Below, piece by piece: positions 45,830-54,517 of a stretch of DNA of 64,000 nucleotides. Origin of the DNA: Guyparkeria halophila (lineage in GTDB: Bacteria; Pseudomonadota; Gammaproteobacteria; Halothiobacillales; Halothiobacillaceae); assembly GCF_034479635.1 (NCBI RefSeq), contig NZ_CP140153.1, positions 2,053,501-2,117,500 on the forward strand. The letters run 5' to 3'. A program made the translations under genes and the position numbers. Under the pieces are notes generated by a model. It was not told the origin of the DNA. It did no database searches and saw only the letters and a program-made list of their open reading frames with translations. The number at the start of each line of letters is the position of its first letter. Within the stretch, counting starts at the first letter, position 1.

Positions 45830-47635
45830 TCAGTTCTCCTCGTGGGTCCACTGCTTGATGACGGCAGCGACCGCCTTGGGATCGTGGTTGACGCTCTTGC
45901 GCAGCTGGCGCAGCTTGTCGGTGTAGCTGGCGTTACCGATCAGCTCGGGCACGTTGGAGAGGTCGTCCTCGTCGTATTCCTCTTCCTCGCCCTTGGCGCG
46001 GCGCTCGTCCGGGTACTGCGTCGGCATAGTGTACTGCGGGCCCTGCTGCTGTCCGGACTGATCGCTGAGCTCGGTCGACGTGGCGACGCGCTCGCGACGA
46101 CTTTCGGCGAGCATCTTGAGCAGCGGTCGGGCCACCAGCAGGAACACCAGCAGCATCGCCAGGCCAATGCCGGCATTCTTCAGGGTGCTCCAGAACCAGC
46201 CCTGCTCCCAGACCGGCGTGGTCACCGGCTCGATGTCCTGGTCGACGAACGCGAAGGTGCTCAGGGTGACCTGATCGCCACGAGCCTCGTCGATGCCCAC
46301 GGACTGGGCCACCAGCGCTCGCATCTGTTCCAGGCGCTCGGTTCGGGCCTCGGCGGCAGCTTGGGCGGCGGCTTCGGCGGCCGCCTCGTCCTCGGCATCG
46401 GCATCGGCCGGGGCACCGCCGCCGGTGGCGTTCTCGTCAAGCAAGACGGCGACGCTGAGCTTTTCGATCTGTCCACTGGCGAACTGGGTGTGTTCGATAT
46501 TGCGATCGACGTTGTAGTTGCGCGTCTCGTTGCGGTCGCTGTCGATGGGGGTCTGCACCAGGGTCTGGAATTCCTCGACGGTCAGATCCTGCGGCGGAGC
46601 GAGTCCGCCATCGCCACCGTCCGGATTGACCACGCCACCCCCCGGTGGCTGGTTGGCGATCGCCCCCGGCACGCCCACGACACCTTGCCCACCACCCAGC
46701 GAGCGGACGGTCTCGTTGACCTGCTCACTGAGCAGGACACCCTCGTCGGGACCATAGGTCTGGCTGGTGCCCTCGCGACGGGAGAAATCGATCTCCGCGG
46801 ACACCTGGGCGCGGACGCGGTCCGAACCGACGATCGGCGCGAGCAACGACTCGATCCGACGCGCGTAGGCCTGTTCAAGATTCTGGCGGTATTGGAACTG
46901 GCGGCTGGTCAGCCCCATGCCCGCGGCATCGTCGCCCTGGTTGGTCAGCAGGTTGCCGCTCTGGTCGACCACGCTGACATTCTCGGGGGACAGGTCGTTG
47001 ATGCTGGAAGCAACCAGGTGGACGATGCCGTTGACCTGGCTACGACCAAGAGTGCTGCCGCCCTTGATGTCCACCACGACCGAGGCGGTCGGCGTCTTGC
47101 GATCCCGCACGAACACCGACTTCTCGGGCTGGGCAATGTGCACGCGGGCGGCACGGATCGCACCGATGGTCTGGATGGAGCGGGCCAGCTCGGTCTCGAT
47201 GGCACGCTGGTAACGCGCCTGCTCGATGAATTGACTGGTGCCCAGCGACTGGTCCTGATTGAGCATCTCGAGCCCGACGCCATCGCCGCCCGGCAGGCCT
47301 TGCTGGGCCATCAGCATGCGGATCTCGGGTAACCGGTCCGCCCCTACCATCACGGTACCGTTGTTTGCCAGCTCGTACGGCTCGCCCGCGGCCTTGAGGG
47401 CGTCGACCACTTCGGCCGACGCCTGGGCATCCAGTGACTGGTACAGGGGGACCATCGATTTGCCGCTTCCCCACAGAAAGAAGCCGACCATGAACGAGAT
47501 CACCGCCGCCAATGCAATCAGCAGCAACAACTGACGGAAACTTGACGACTGCGTGAATGCATCCATCTGCCGAATCCAGCGCGGGCTCTCGCCGCTGCCG
47601 GTCGGAGTGGTGGTGATAGCTGAACCTTGGGCCAT
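45830..47635 (-). CDS. fliF: Flagellar MS-ring protein FliF
   Basis: FliF forms the MS ring and houses the export gate. The 601-residue protein has two membrane segments (about 35-56 and 487-507), the YscJ-like domain with GTSQFIEQARYQRAIETELA and RVHIAQPEKSVFVRD, and a C-terminal FliG-binding tail ending SVNHDPKAVAAVIKQWTHE. An Ala/Glu/Asp-rich stretch at about 405-435 is low complexity. FliG follows six bases later. Confidence 0.98.
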   Translation of the reverse strand: MAQGSAITTTPTGSGESPRWIRQMDAFTQSSSFRQLLLLIALAAVISFMVGFFLWGSGKSMVPLYQSLDAQASAEVVDALKAAGEPYELANNGTVMVGADRLPEIRMLMAQQGLPGGDGVGLEMLNQDQSLGTSQFIEQARYQRAIETELARSIQTIGAIRAARVHIAQPEKSVFVRDRKTPTASVVVDIKGGSTLGRSQVNGIVHLVASSINDLSPENVSVVDQSGNLLTNQGDDAAGMGLTSRQFQYRQNLEQAYARRIESLLAPIVGSDRVRAQVSAEIDFSRREGTSQTYGPDEGVLLSEQVNETVRSLGGGQGVVGVPGAIANQPPGGGVVNPDGGDGGLAPPQDLTVEEFQTLVQTPIDSDRNETRNYNVDRNIEHTQFASGQIEKLSVAVLLDENATGGGAPADADAEDEAAAEAAAQAAAEARTERLEQMRALVAQSVGIDEARGDQVTLSTFAFVDQDIEPVTTPVWEQGWFWSTLKNAGIGLAMLLVFLLVARPLLKMLAESRRERVATSTELSDQSGQQQGPQYTMPTQYPDERRAKGEEEEYDEDDLSNVPELIGNASYTDKLRQLRKSVNHDPKAVAAVIKQWTHEEN

Positions 47636-47685
47636 GACGTTATGTCCGAATCAGGAAAGTACGGGGGACGCGGGAGAGCGAGGCA

Positions 47686-48039
47686 TTACAACGGCATGTT
47701 CATGACCTTTTCGTAGGCCTGAACCAGTTTGTTGCGCACCTGCAGGGTGGCCTCGAAGGCCACGGAAGATCGCTGCGAGGCGAGCATGACCTGGGTGAGC
47801 GTCACCTGATCGTCACCCGCCTGCAGGCGGTTCTTGAGATCGCCGGTGGTCTGCTGCGCCTCGTTGACCTGCCCGACCGCCTGGGTCAGGGCATCGGCAA
47901 AATTGCTGCGCTCGACTTCGTTGACGCCCTGCGCGGCGGGATTGATCGCTTCCGGACCCGCCGGGCGCTGCGTGGCCTGGGTACGCAGCTGCTGCATCTG
48001 GGAAAGGATCTGATCGACTGACATGTCGTTGCCGCTCAT
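47686..48039 (-). CDS. fliE: Flagellar hook-basal body protein FliE
   Basis: FliE is the adapter between the MS ring/export gate and the rod. The 117-residue protein has the family end: TLTQVMLASQRSSVAFEATL then QVRNKLVQAYEKVMNMPL. It is the first gene of the fliE-K operon, with AGGTGG before the ATG and a sigma-54 promoter 46-61 bases upstream. Confidence 0.96.
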   Translation of the reverse strand: MSGNDMSVDQILSQMQQLRTQATQRPAGPEAINPAAQGVNEVERSNFADALTQAVGQVNEAQQTTGDLKNRLQAGDDQVTLTQVMLASQRSSVAFEATLQVRNKLVQAYEKVMNMPL

Positions 48040-48084
48040 GGACCCACCTCGTTGACTGTCGCGAATTGACTTGCGTCAGTCTCT

Positions 48085-48100
48085 AGCAGGACCCGTGCCA
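48085..48100 (-). promoter_or_regulatory. Sigma-54 promoter of fliE
   Basis: The minus strand reads TGGCAC-GGGTC-CTGCT, with GG at -24 and GC at -12 at the correct spacing; only the first base of TTGC differs. It faces fliE and lies just past the end of the gene for the sigma-54 activator FleQ, a typical class II flagellar promoter. Confidence 0.85.
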
Positions 48101-48129
48101 GTTCCGTTCGAAGTCGGGGGGCAGGAGCG

Positions 48130-49551
48130 TCAACCGATCTGGTACTTGCGCATCTTCTCGACGAGGGTGGTGCGACGGATCCCCAGCAGACGTGCCGCAC
48201 GCGCGACCACGGCGTCGGCCTGTGTCAACGCCGCCTGGATCCAGGCCTGCTCAATCGCCTCGAGCTGCGACTTCAGCGAAATGCCGTCGTCCGGCAGCGT
48301 CAGGTCGCAGTCTTCGACCTCCTCCGGGGTCAGCGGCAGTCGCGGGCCGATGTTCTCGGTCAATGACCAGATGCTGCGCGGGTCCGGGTCCATTCGCGCC
48401 ACCGCTGCCGACTGATCGGTGGATGCCTCAGCCGAGTGCTCGGGCGCGGGCTCCGACGGGCCGAGGTGCTGCAGATGCGCGGGGAGATCGGCGACCCGGG
48501 CCGGGCGGTCTCCCGCAAGAATGCCGATCCGCTCGAGCACATTCGCCAGCTCGCGCACATTGCCGGGCCAATCGTGCTGGCTGAGCGCCGAGATCACCGC
48601 ATCGGTCAGCGTGGGCGCCGGTCGGCCGTCGCGGTGCAGCCGCTCCACCAGCGCCGCGGCGATCTCCGACAGGTCGTCACGCAGTGCGCGCAACGGCTGG
48701 GTCTGGATGGGAAAGACGTTGAGACGGTAATAGAGGTCCTGACGGAACTTGCCCTCGTCGACCATCGAGAGCAGATCACGGTGCGTCGCCGCGACGATGC
48801 GCACGTCGGCATCGAACGAGGCGCTGCCGCCGACGCGCTCGAACTTGCGCTCCTGCAGCACCCGCAGGATCTTGACCTGCATGGAGAACGGCATGTCGCC
48901 GATCTCGTCGAGAAAGATGGTGCCGCCCTGCGCCAGTTCGAAACGCCCCTTGCGCTGGCTGATCGCGCCGGTGAAGGCGCCTTTTTCGTGACCGAACAAT
49001 TCCGATTCGAGCAACTCGCCGGGAATGGCCCCGCAGTTGACCGGCACGAAGGGCTTGTCGGCACGCTCGGAGAGCATGTGGATCATCCGCGCGACCACTT
49101 CCTTGCCGGTGCCGGTCTCGCCCAGGATCAGCACGGTGGCATCCGTCGGCGCCACCTGGGCCACCTCGCGGCGCAGCCCCTCGAGTGCGGGGCTGCTGCC
49201 GATCAGGCCGCGGTTTTCATGACGCAGTCGCTCGCCGTGCCAGCGGCTCTTCATCGGCGCGAGCACGGCCTGCAGCGTATCCAACGACACCGGCCATGAA
49301 AGCTGGGCCTGCGGCGGCATGGGCGGGACACCGTCAAGCTCACCCATCACCACCCACGGGGGCTGGGTGGCCGAATCGGTCGCCTCGATCGCGCCCTCGG
49401 CAGCGAAGGTCAATCGGCACATCGGCGCATCGGATCCGGGCGGCTGGTGGCCTGTGCGGGTATCGAAACCGAGCAGCGTCAATTGCTCCTTCAGCAACGA
49501 CGCCTCGGGCGCCTCGCTGTCGATCCAGCAAAGGGGTTGCGGCCGCGGCAT
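48130..49551 (-). CDS. fleQ: Sigma-54-dependent flagellar master regulator, FleQ/FlrA type
   Basis: FleQ activates class II flagellar genes with sigma-54 and in Pseudomonas also senses c-di-GMP. The 473-residue protein has a divergent receiver-like N-terminal domain (1-105) without the usual phospho-acceptor context, an AAA+ domain with Walker A GETGTGK (144-150), the sigma-54 contact GAFTGA (191-196) and GNVRELANVLERIGIL, and a Fis-type helix-turn-helix ending RRTTLVEKMRKYQIG. The ATG has AGGAG five or six bases upstream. The LFRS c-di-GMP motif of Pseudomonas FleQ aligns with ENRG (112-115) here, keeping only the Arg. fleS and fleR are absent next to it. Confidence 0.92.
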   Translation of the reverse strand: MPRPQPLCWIDSEAPEASLLKEQLTLLGFDTRTGHQPPGSDAPMCRLTFAAEGAIEATDSATQPPWVVMGELDGVPPMPPQAQLSWPVSLDTLQAVLAPMKSRWHGERLRHENRGLIGSSPALEGLRREVAQVAPTDATVLILGETGTGKEVVARMIHMLSERADKPFVPVNCGAIPGELLESELFGHEKGAFTGAISQRKGRFELAQGGTIFLDEIGDMPFSMQVKILRVLQERKFERVGGSASFDADVRIVAATHRDLLSMVDEGKFRQDLYYRLNVFPIQTQPLRALRDDLSEIAAALVERLHRDGRPAPTLTDAVISALSQHDWPGNVRELANVLERIGILAGDRPARVADLPAHLQHLGPSEPAPEHSAEASTDQSAAVARMDPDPRSIWSLTENIGPRLPLTPEEVEDCDLTLPDDGISLKSQLEAIEQAWIQAALTQADAVVARAARLLGIRRTTLVEKMRKYQIG

Positions 49552-49695
49552 GCTCTTCTCCTGGGTCCTCGGCGGTCGGGTGCCGCCGATTCTTGTTGTT
49601 TTTTGTTTGCTTTTCCGAGCAAACTGTCGCACTCATCCCGTCATGGCCCTCGAACGGGCGGCGGTGACAATCGGCGAACGCGAAAGTTCCCGGGA

Positions 49696-49724
49696 AAATT
49701 AGCGCGCGCCCAGCGACATGTCAA
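49696..49724 (-). promoter_or_regulatory. fleQ promoter
   Basis: On the minus strand a consensus TTGACA (49719-49724), a 17-base spacer and TAATTT (49696-49701). Vegetative sigma-70 control is expected for the top flagellar regulator. Confidence 0.75.
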
Positions 49725-49767
49725 AACATTGTCACTCGCAATGAAATCCCGTGCGCTCCCTTGTGGC

Positions 49768-49796
49768 TTGTGAGCGACACCGGCCCGTCCTACCAT
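49768..49796 (+). promoter_or_regulatory. Candidate promoter of the fliK-like/flhX pair
   Basis: TTGTGA, a 17-base spacer and TACCAT on the plus strand, 78 bases before the gene start. Each hexamer has four matches. No sigma-54 or sigma-28 pattern is visible in this gap. Confidence 0.45.
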
Positions 49797-49874
49797 CGTC
49801 GGTAACCTCGACGTGCCGGGGAACGTGCCCAGGGAAACGCGGCACGACCGGCAACCGCCCCGACCGGAGCCCGC

Positions 49875-51377
49875 ATGAAGATTCTCAAGGTCGAACAGCC
49901 CGGTCAGACGACCACCGCGGGGCCGGTCCTCCGACTGGAGACGGGGCAGCGCCTGGCGGCCATTTCGCTGTCGGATGCGCGCCCCGGTGAGCGCGCGATG
50001 CTGTCGGTGGCCGGGGGACAGTTGCAGGTCACCACCCAACATCCGCTGAAAGCCGGCCAGGCCATCGATCTCGAGGTCACCAGACTGGGCGAGCAGGTTC
50101 ACCTGCGGCCACTCGGTCCTCCCCCTGACCCGCGTCGGCTCGATCAGGCGCAGTTGACCCGCAACCTGCTGCAGGCGCTCGCCCGTCTGCCAGCCCCCGG
50201 CGTGGGCACCCCGAATATCACCTCGAATACCGCCCCGGCTGCCGGGATGTCACCGGCCGGTCCCGGCACGGGCACCGCAGCCACCGCCCCTCCCGGCGTC
50301 CCGGCTCAGGCGTCGGGCGGCTCGGCAACGGGGGGCGCGCCGAATGCCCCGGCCTCCGCAACCCAGCCGAATTCGTCGACTCCCCAACAGGCCAGCGGGA
50401 CCAACGCCGCACCGATCCCGGCCTCGGTCTTTCAGGCCACTCGATCGAGTGGCGCGGCTGGAGCCACCGAATCGCTGCTGCGCGCCGCATTCGCCCAGGC
50501 CAGCGCGACGGGCAGCCAACCAACCGCTCCGGCGAACGCCCCGGCCCCGGGGCAAGCCATGCCAACGGCGCCAGCGCAGGCCATACCGCCGGGGCTCAAT
50601 GGGCTGCTGCCGCTGCTCTCGGCGCTGCGCGAACCGCGGCTCATCCAGGGACTGGTCTCCGGCTGGCTGGCCACACCGACCAATCCCGCCCCACAACCCA
50701 ACCCGCTCGCCGGCATGGGCGGTCCGATGCCGGCGCCCGCCGGCCAGGGGCAAGGATTCATGGAAACCCCACTGGGCACCCTGCTCCAACAAGCCGCGCG
50801 CAGCCTGCGCAGTCAGCCGGATCTGGCCCCCCGCGATCCGGCCACCCGGCAGGCCACTCTGGAATTCATGCAGCGCCTCGGCGAACAGGTCGAACGCAGT
50901 CAGCTGGCCACCGCCCTCTCCCAGGGTGCGGCCGGCGCAGCGGCCGGCACCCAGACCGGCCCCAACCAGCCCACCTGGTTGCTGGAGATCCCGCTGCAAC
51001 TCGCCAACGAGGCCCACACGCTGCGTCTGTCGATTCGGGAAGAAGATGACTCGGGCGAGGCGCAAAGCGGCGGGGGGCGCTGGCGCATCGATCTGGCGAT
51101 GGAATGGCCGCAACTCGGCCCCCTGCATGCCGCGCTGGTCATGCAGGGCGAGCAAATCGACGTCGACCTCTTTGCCGATCAACCGGCGACGGTGACCGTG
51201 CTGGAAACCACGCGCCCGACCCTGGCCCGCGGGTTGGCCGATGCCGGCTTCACGCCCGGGCGGCTGGGGGCACACCCCGGCCCGCCGCCGGCGAGCGCAC
51301 AGGCCCGGCTGGAGCCCGACACCGCAGCGGCCGCCGGGGATTCCGCCCCGCAGGGCTTTCTGAGCGAGCAGGCATGA
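49875..51377 (+). CDS. Second FliK-like (Flg_hook domain) protein
   Basis: The 500-residue protein has a short conserved N-terminal part, a long Pro/Ala/Gly/Thr-rich centre (about 95-290) and a C-terminal region (about 360-470) with WLLEIPLQLANEAHTLRLSI and WRIDLAMEWPQLGPLHAALV, which is the FliK-type hook-length-control fold. A GGAG lies six bases before the ATG. It is translationally coupled to a FlhB-tail protein, a pairing also seen as ylqG-ylqH in Bacillus. Its exact role is unknown; it may modulate the FliK-FlhB switch. Confidence 0.82.
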   Translation: MKILKVEQPGQTTTAGPVLRLETGQRLAAISLSDARPGERAMLSVAGGQLQVTTQHPLKAGQAIDLEVTRLGEQVHLRPLGPPPDPRRLDQAQLTRNLLQALARLPAPGVGTPNITSNTAPAAGMSPAGPGTGTAATAPPGVPAQASGGSATGGAPNAPASATQPNSSTPQQASGTNAAPIPASVFQATRSSGAAGATESLLRAAFAQASATGSQPTAPANAPAPGQAMPTAPAQAIPPGLNGLLPLLSALREPRLIQGLVSGWLATPTNPAPQPNPLAGMGGPMPAPAGQGQGFMETPLGTLLQQAARSLRSQPDLAPRDPATRQATLEFMQRLGEQVERSQLATALSQGAAGAAAGTQTGPNQPTWLLEIPLQLANEAHTLRLSIREEDDSGEAQSGGGRWRIDLAMEWPQLGPLHAALVMQGEQIDVDLFADQPATVTVLETTRPTLARGLADAGFTPGRLGAHPGPPPASAQARLEPDTAAAAGDSAPQGFLSEQA

Positions 51378-51715
51378 GCGACCCGGAGCCGAGCGACACG
51401 CACCGCCGTCCCTCATCCGGCCCGCGGCGGGCGATTGCCCTGTCCTACGACGGCAGCGACGTGCCGCAGGTTGTGGCGACCGGGCAGGACGAGCTGGCGC
51501 GCCGCATCATCGAGATGGCCCGGGAATCCGGCGTACCGGCCGTCGAAGACCCGATGCTCGCCCGTGCGCTGGCCGAGATCGATCTGGGCGAGCACATTCC
51601 CGAGGCACTTTTCCGGGCCGTCGCCGAGGTATTGAGCTATGCGCTCTACGTCAACGACCGCCATGAGGAGGTGCTGCGCCGTGCCAGGGAACAGGGCGAC
51701 AAGGACGACGGTTGA
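51374..51715 (+). CDS. FlhB C-terminal-domain-like protein (FlhX type)
   Basis: The 113-residue protein aligns with the cytoplasmic tail of FlhB: RRAIALSYDGSDVPQVVATG, DELARRIIEMARESGVPAVE, DPMLARALAEIDLGEHIPEA and LFRAVAEVLSYAL. It lacks the membrane part and the NPTH autocleavage site, which would lie just before AIALSYD. It resembles the half of FlhB left after cleavage. Its start overlaps the fliK-like stop (ATGA). Likely a partner or regulator of export switching. Confidence 0.88.
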   Translation: MSDPEPSDTHRRPSSGPRRAIALSYDGSDVPQVVATGQDELARRIIEMARESGVPAVEDPMLARALAEIDLGEHIPEALFRAVAEVLSYALYVNDRHEEVLRRAREQGDKDDG

Positions 51716-51773
51716 CCTGCCCCGGGATGCGCCCAGTTGATGCGGCACCAGCGCGGAAAAGCGATCAGGCACG

Positions 51774-51803
51774 AAAAAGCCCGCCAGGTGAGGCGGGCTT
51801 TTT
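51774..51803. terminator. Bidirectional terminator, flhX and tRNA operon
   Basis: AAAAAGCCCGCC / GGCGGGCTTTTT with a 6-base loop lies between convergent transcripts. T-runs on both strands make it suitable for both. Confidence 0.9.
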
Positions 51804-51814
51804 CAAGGCTATGG

Positions 51815-51891
51815 TGGGGTGACTGATGGGATTCGAACCCACGACCACCGGAATCACAATCCGGGGCTCTACCAACTGAGCTACAGTCACC
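51815..51891 (-). tRNA. tRNA-His (GTG)
   Basis: The minus strand folds as tRNA with anticodon loop TTGTGAT. The extra G at -1 typical of tRNA-His is encoded (GGTGACTG...), and the 3' CCA is in the gene. The T-arm reads GTGGGTTCGAATCCCAT. Confidence 0.97.
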
Positions 51892-51927
51892 ATCGAAAGG
51901 CAGTTGCCGTTCGTGCAGGTGCGCTTA

Positions 51928-52004
51928 TGGCGCGCCCGGCAGGACTCGAACCCGCAACCCTCGGCTTAGAAGGCCGATGCTCTATCCGGTTGAGCTACAG
52001 GCGC
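51928..52004 (-). tRNA. tRNA-Arg (TCT)
   Basis: Acceptor GCGCCTG pairs with CGGGCGC, the anticodon loop is CTTCTAA (TCT) within stem CGGC/GCCG, and the T-arm reads GCGGGTTCGAGTCCTGC. CCA is encoded. It decodes AGA/AGG, rare codons in a GC-rich genome. Confidence 0.97.
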
Positions 52005-52022
52005 AAGTTTCGGCTAATTCAC

Positions 52023-52099
52023 TGGTCGGAGTGGAGGGATTCGAACCCCCGACCACCTGGTCCCAAACCAGGTGCGCTACCAGACTGCGCTACACTCCG
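52023..52099 (-). tRNA. tRNA-Pro (TGG)
   Basis: Acceptor CGGAGTG pairs with CACTCCG, the anticodon loop is TTTGGGA (TGG) in stem CCTGG/CCAGG, and the T-arm reads GGGGGTTCGAATCCCTC. CCA is encoded. It is the first gene of the Pro-Arg-His operon, related to the E. coli argX-hisR-leuT-proM operon but reordered and without the Leu gene. Confidence 0.97.
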
Positions 52100-52170
52100 T
52101 TCGCCGTCATCGCGCAAACGCGCCTCGTCCGCCGGAGCGGTTCGACCCGTGCCGGTGACGAAGGTGCGCC

Positions 52171-52199
52171 ATGATAGGGATCGACCGGGGCCAAGTCAA
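52171..52199 (-). promoter_or_regulatory. tRNA operon promoter
   Basis: On the minus strand TTGACT (52194-52199), a 17-base spacer and TATCAT (52171-52176), followed by GGCGCACC, a GC-rich discriminator common at stable-RNA promoters. Transcription should begin near 52164. Confidence 0.8.
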
Positions 52200-52225
52200 T
52201 CGCCCCGGGGGGCAGCGGTCGACGC

Positions 52226-54517
52226 TCAATAGCGGCCCGCGCGAATCAGGCCGCCCAGCCCGCGATCGTCGAGCGCCTGGTTGAGCAAGGTGCGGATCTC
52301 GGCGGGGCGTTCGCAACGCATCGCCTGCTCGAGCAGCGCCTGGGCATCGGCATGCGAGAAACTGCGGATCACCCACTTGATGCGCGGCAATGAACCGGCG
52401 CTCATCGAGAGCGAGTGGATTCCCAGCCCCAGCAGCAGCACGGCCCCGAGCGGGTCACCGGACAGCTCACCGCAGACGGCCACTTCGCAGTCCTGCCGTG
52501 CCCCGGCGGCACAGATATCGCGGATCGCGGCGAGCACCGCCGGGTGCAGGGCATCGTACCGCGAGGCGACGCGCTCGTTGTTGCGATCGATCGCCAGCAG
52601 GTACTGGGTGAGATCGTTGGTGCCGATGGAGAGAAAATCGCAGCGTCGAGCCAGCGCGTCGGCCTGGTAGACCGCCGACGGCACCTCGATCATCACGCCG
52701 ATCTTGGGCCGCCGGATTTCGCCGATCTCCTCGGACACCTCGTCGAACGCCTGCTCGATGTAGGCCAGCGACTGGTCGAGCTCCTCGACCGCCGAGATCA
52801 TCGGCAACAGGATATGCAGGTTGTTCAGTCCCGCCGATGCCTTGAGCATCGCGCGGATCTGGGTGAGGAAGATCTCCGGGTGGTCCAGCACCAGCCGGAT
52901 GCCCCGCCAGCCGAGGAACGGGTTGTCCTCGCGGATGGGGAAATACGACAGCGGCTTGTCGCCGCCGACGTCGAGCGTACGCAACACCACGGGCTTGCCG
53001 ACGAAGGTCTCGAGCGCCTCGCGGTAGATGTGCGCCTGCTCTTCCTCGCCCGGGAACTGCTTGCGGATCTGGAACGGCACCTCGGTGCGGTACAGGCCGA
53101 TGCCCTCGGCACCGACGGTCAGCGACGGCGCCATGTCCGAGAGCAGGCCGATATTGACGTGCATGGCGACGCGCACGCCATCGGAGGTCAACGCCGGCTC
53201 GTCGCGCAGGGCGGCCAGCTCTTCGGTCAGTTCGGCTTCCTCGCGGGCCAGCCGCTGCATCTCCTCGCGCAGCGAGCCGCGCGGGCGCACCACGACCAGG
53301 CCGCGATAGCCGTCGACCACCACCTCCTTGTTGCGCAGCCGGGAAATCGGCAGGTCGGAAACGCCCATTGCCGCCGGAACGCCCAGCGCCCGGGCGAGTA
53401 TCGCCAGGTGCGAGGAGCCCGAGCCCGTCGACGAGACGATACCGACCAGGCGCTCGGTGGGCACCTCGGCCAGATGCGAGGCAGACAGGTCATTGCCGAC
53501 CAGCACGATCTGATCGGGCCACTCGGTCGGCCCGGCGCTCTCGGCGTGCAGCTTGTGCAGCACGCGGTTGCCGAGATCACGGATGTCCTGGGCACGTTCG
53601 CGCAGATAGGCATCGCTCATCTGCTCGAACACGGCAGCGTGCTCGGCGATCGCATCGCGCAACGCGGCACCGGCCCACTGGCCCGCGCGGATATGCTGCT
53701 CGATCGCCTCGACCAGCGAACCTCCCGACAGCATGCGGATGTAGGCATCGAACAGCAGGTTCTCTTCCTCGCTACCGGATGCCCGCGCAAAATCGATCTT
53801 GAGCTGTTCGAATTCCTGTCGGACGGCCTCGATCGCGCTGTCGAGCACGCCCAGCTCGTGGTCGATGTCCTCGACCTCGCGATCCTCGACCATCTCCAGC
53901 GACTGGCCGTCGGCCACCACCACCGCCGTGCCGAACACCACGCCGGGCGAGCCCGGCAGCCCGCGCGCCGAGAACGCGGAGTCAAAGCCGCCGGGCTCGT
54001 TGCCGGTGCGCATCAACTCGCCGCTGGCGCGGGCGTGACGAATGGCGGAGGCCAGCTGGGTGGCCAGGGTGACGACGAAGGATTCCTGGTCGTCGGAAAA
54101 CCGGCGCCGCTCCCGGGCCTGCACGACGAGCACGCCCAGCACATCGCCCCGGTGAATGATCGGCACGCCCAGAAAGCCGTGATAGGGCTCCTCGCCGATA
54201 TCGGTAACGAACTTGAAGGCCGGATGGAGCGAGGCATCCTCGAGGTTGATCACCTCGGCCCGACGCGCGACCAGCCCGACCAGCCCCTCGTCGAGGGCGA
54301 GCGAGACCTGCCCCACCATCGCCTTGTTCAACCCCTCGGTGGCCTGCAGCACCAGGCTGGGCTCGACCGCCTCGGCCTCGTCGCCACCCAGCACGTAGAC
54401 CGAGCAGACCGACACGTCGAGCGCCGACTGCACCCGTCGGGCGATCAGGTCGAGCGCCGCCCGCAGGTCGGCGGACTTGGACACCTCGGTAACGATCTGG
54501 CGCAGCTCATCGAGCAT
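52226..54517 (-). CDS. ptsP: PEP--protein phosphotransferase PtsP (EI-Ntr, GAF-type)
   Basis: PtsP is enzyme I of the nitrogen PTS, passing phosphate from PEP to NPr and EIIA-Ntr. The 763-residue protein has a GAF domain (about 17-163), the EI N-terminal domain from [14 protein letters not shown], the phospho-histidine region [12 protein letters not shown] (H370), and the PEP-binding barrel with [44 protein letters not shown] and CGELSGDP. The ATG at 54515-54517 overlaps the rppH end by 11 bases. npr and ptsN are not in the window. Confidence 0.97.
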   Translation of the reverse strand: MLDELRQIVTEVSKSADLRAALDLIARRVQSALDVSVCSVYVLGGDEAEAVEPSLVLQATEGLNKAMVGQVSLALDEGLVGLVARRAEVINLEDASLHPAFKFVTDIGEEPYHGFLGVPIIHRGDVLGVLVVQARERRRFSDDQESFVVTLATQLASAIRHARASGELMRTGNEPGGFDSAFSARGLPGSPGVVFGTAVVVADGQSLEMVEDREVEDIDHELGVLDSAIEAVRQEFEQLKIDFARASGSEEENLLFDAYIRMLSGGSLVEAIEQHIRAGQWAGAALRDAIAEHAAVFEQMSDAYLRERAQDIRDLGNRVLHKLHAESAGPTEWPDQIVLVGNDLSASHLAEVPTERLVGIVSSTGSGSSHLAILARALGVPAAMGVSDLPISRLRNKEVVVDGYRGLVVVRPRGSLREEMQRLAREEAELTEELAALRDEPALTSDGVRVAMHVNIGLLSDMAPSLTVGAEGIGLYRTEVPFQIRKQFPGEEEQAHIYREALETFVGKPVVLRTLDVGGDKPLSYFPIREDNPFLGWRGIRLVLDHPEIFLTQIRAMLKASAGLNNLHILLPMISAVEELDQSLAYIEQAFDEVSEEIGEIRRPKIGVMIEVPSAVYQADALARRCDFLSIGTNDLTQYLLAIDRNNERVASRYDALHPAVLAAIRDICAAGARQDCEVAVCGELSGDPLGAVLLLGLGIHSLSMSAGSLPRIKWVIRSFSHADAQALLEQAMRCERPAEIRTLLNQALDDRGLGGLIRAGRY

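Larger units (their letters stand above)
49552..49874. other. Divergent intergenic region fleQ / fliK-like gene
   Basis: These 323 bases hold no gene but two facing promoters (listed separately). The fleQ leader is about 138 bases with an A-rich stretch and a 6-bp hairpin (CGGCGG/CCGCCG on the minus strand) near the ribosome site, where two GGA motifs (GAGGA, AGGAG) lie close together. A 10-bp palindrome TTCCCGGGAA (49687-49696) covers the predicted fleQ start point. Confidence 0.7.

Noticed and set aside
50218-50600. Repeated Pro/Ala codons in the fliK-like gene as a tandem repeat array
   Set aside because: The DNA is low complexity but has no fixed unit; it is a disordered linker typical of FliK proteins.
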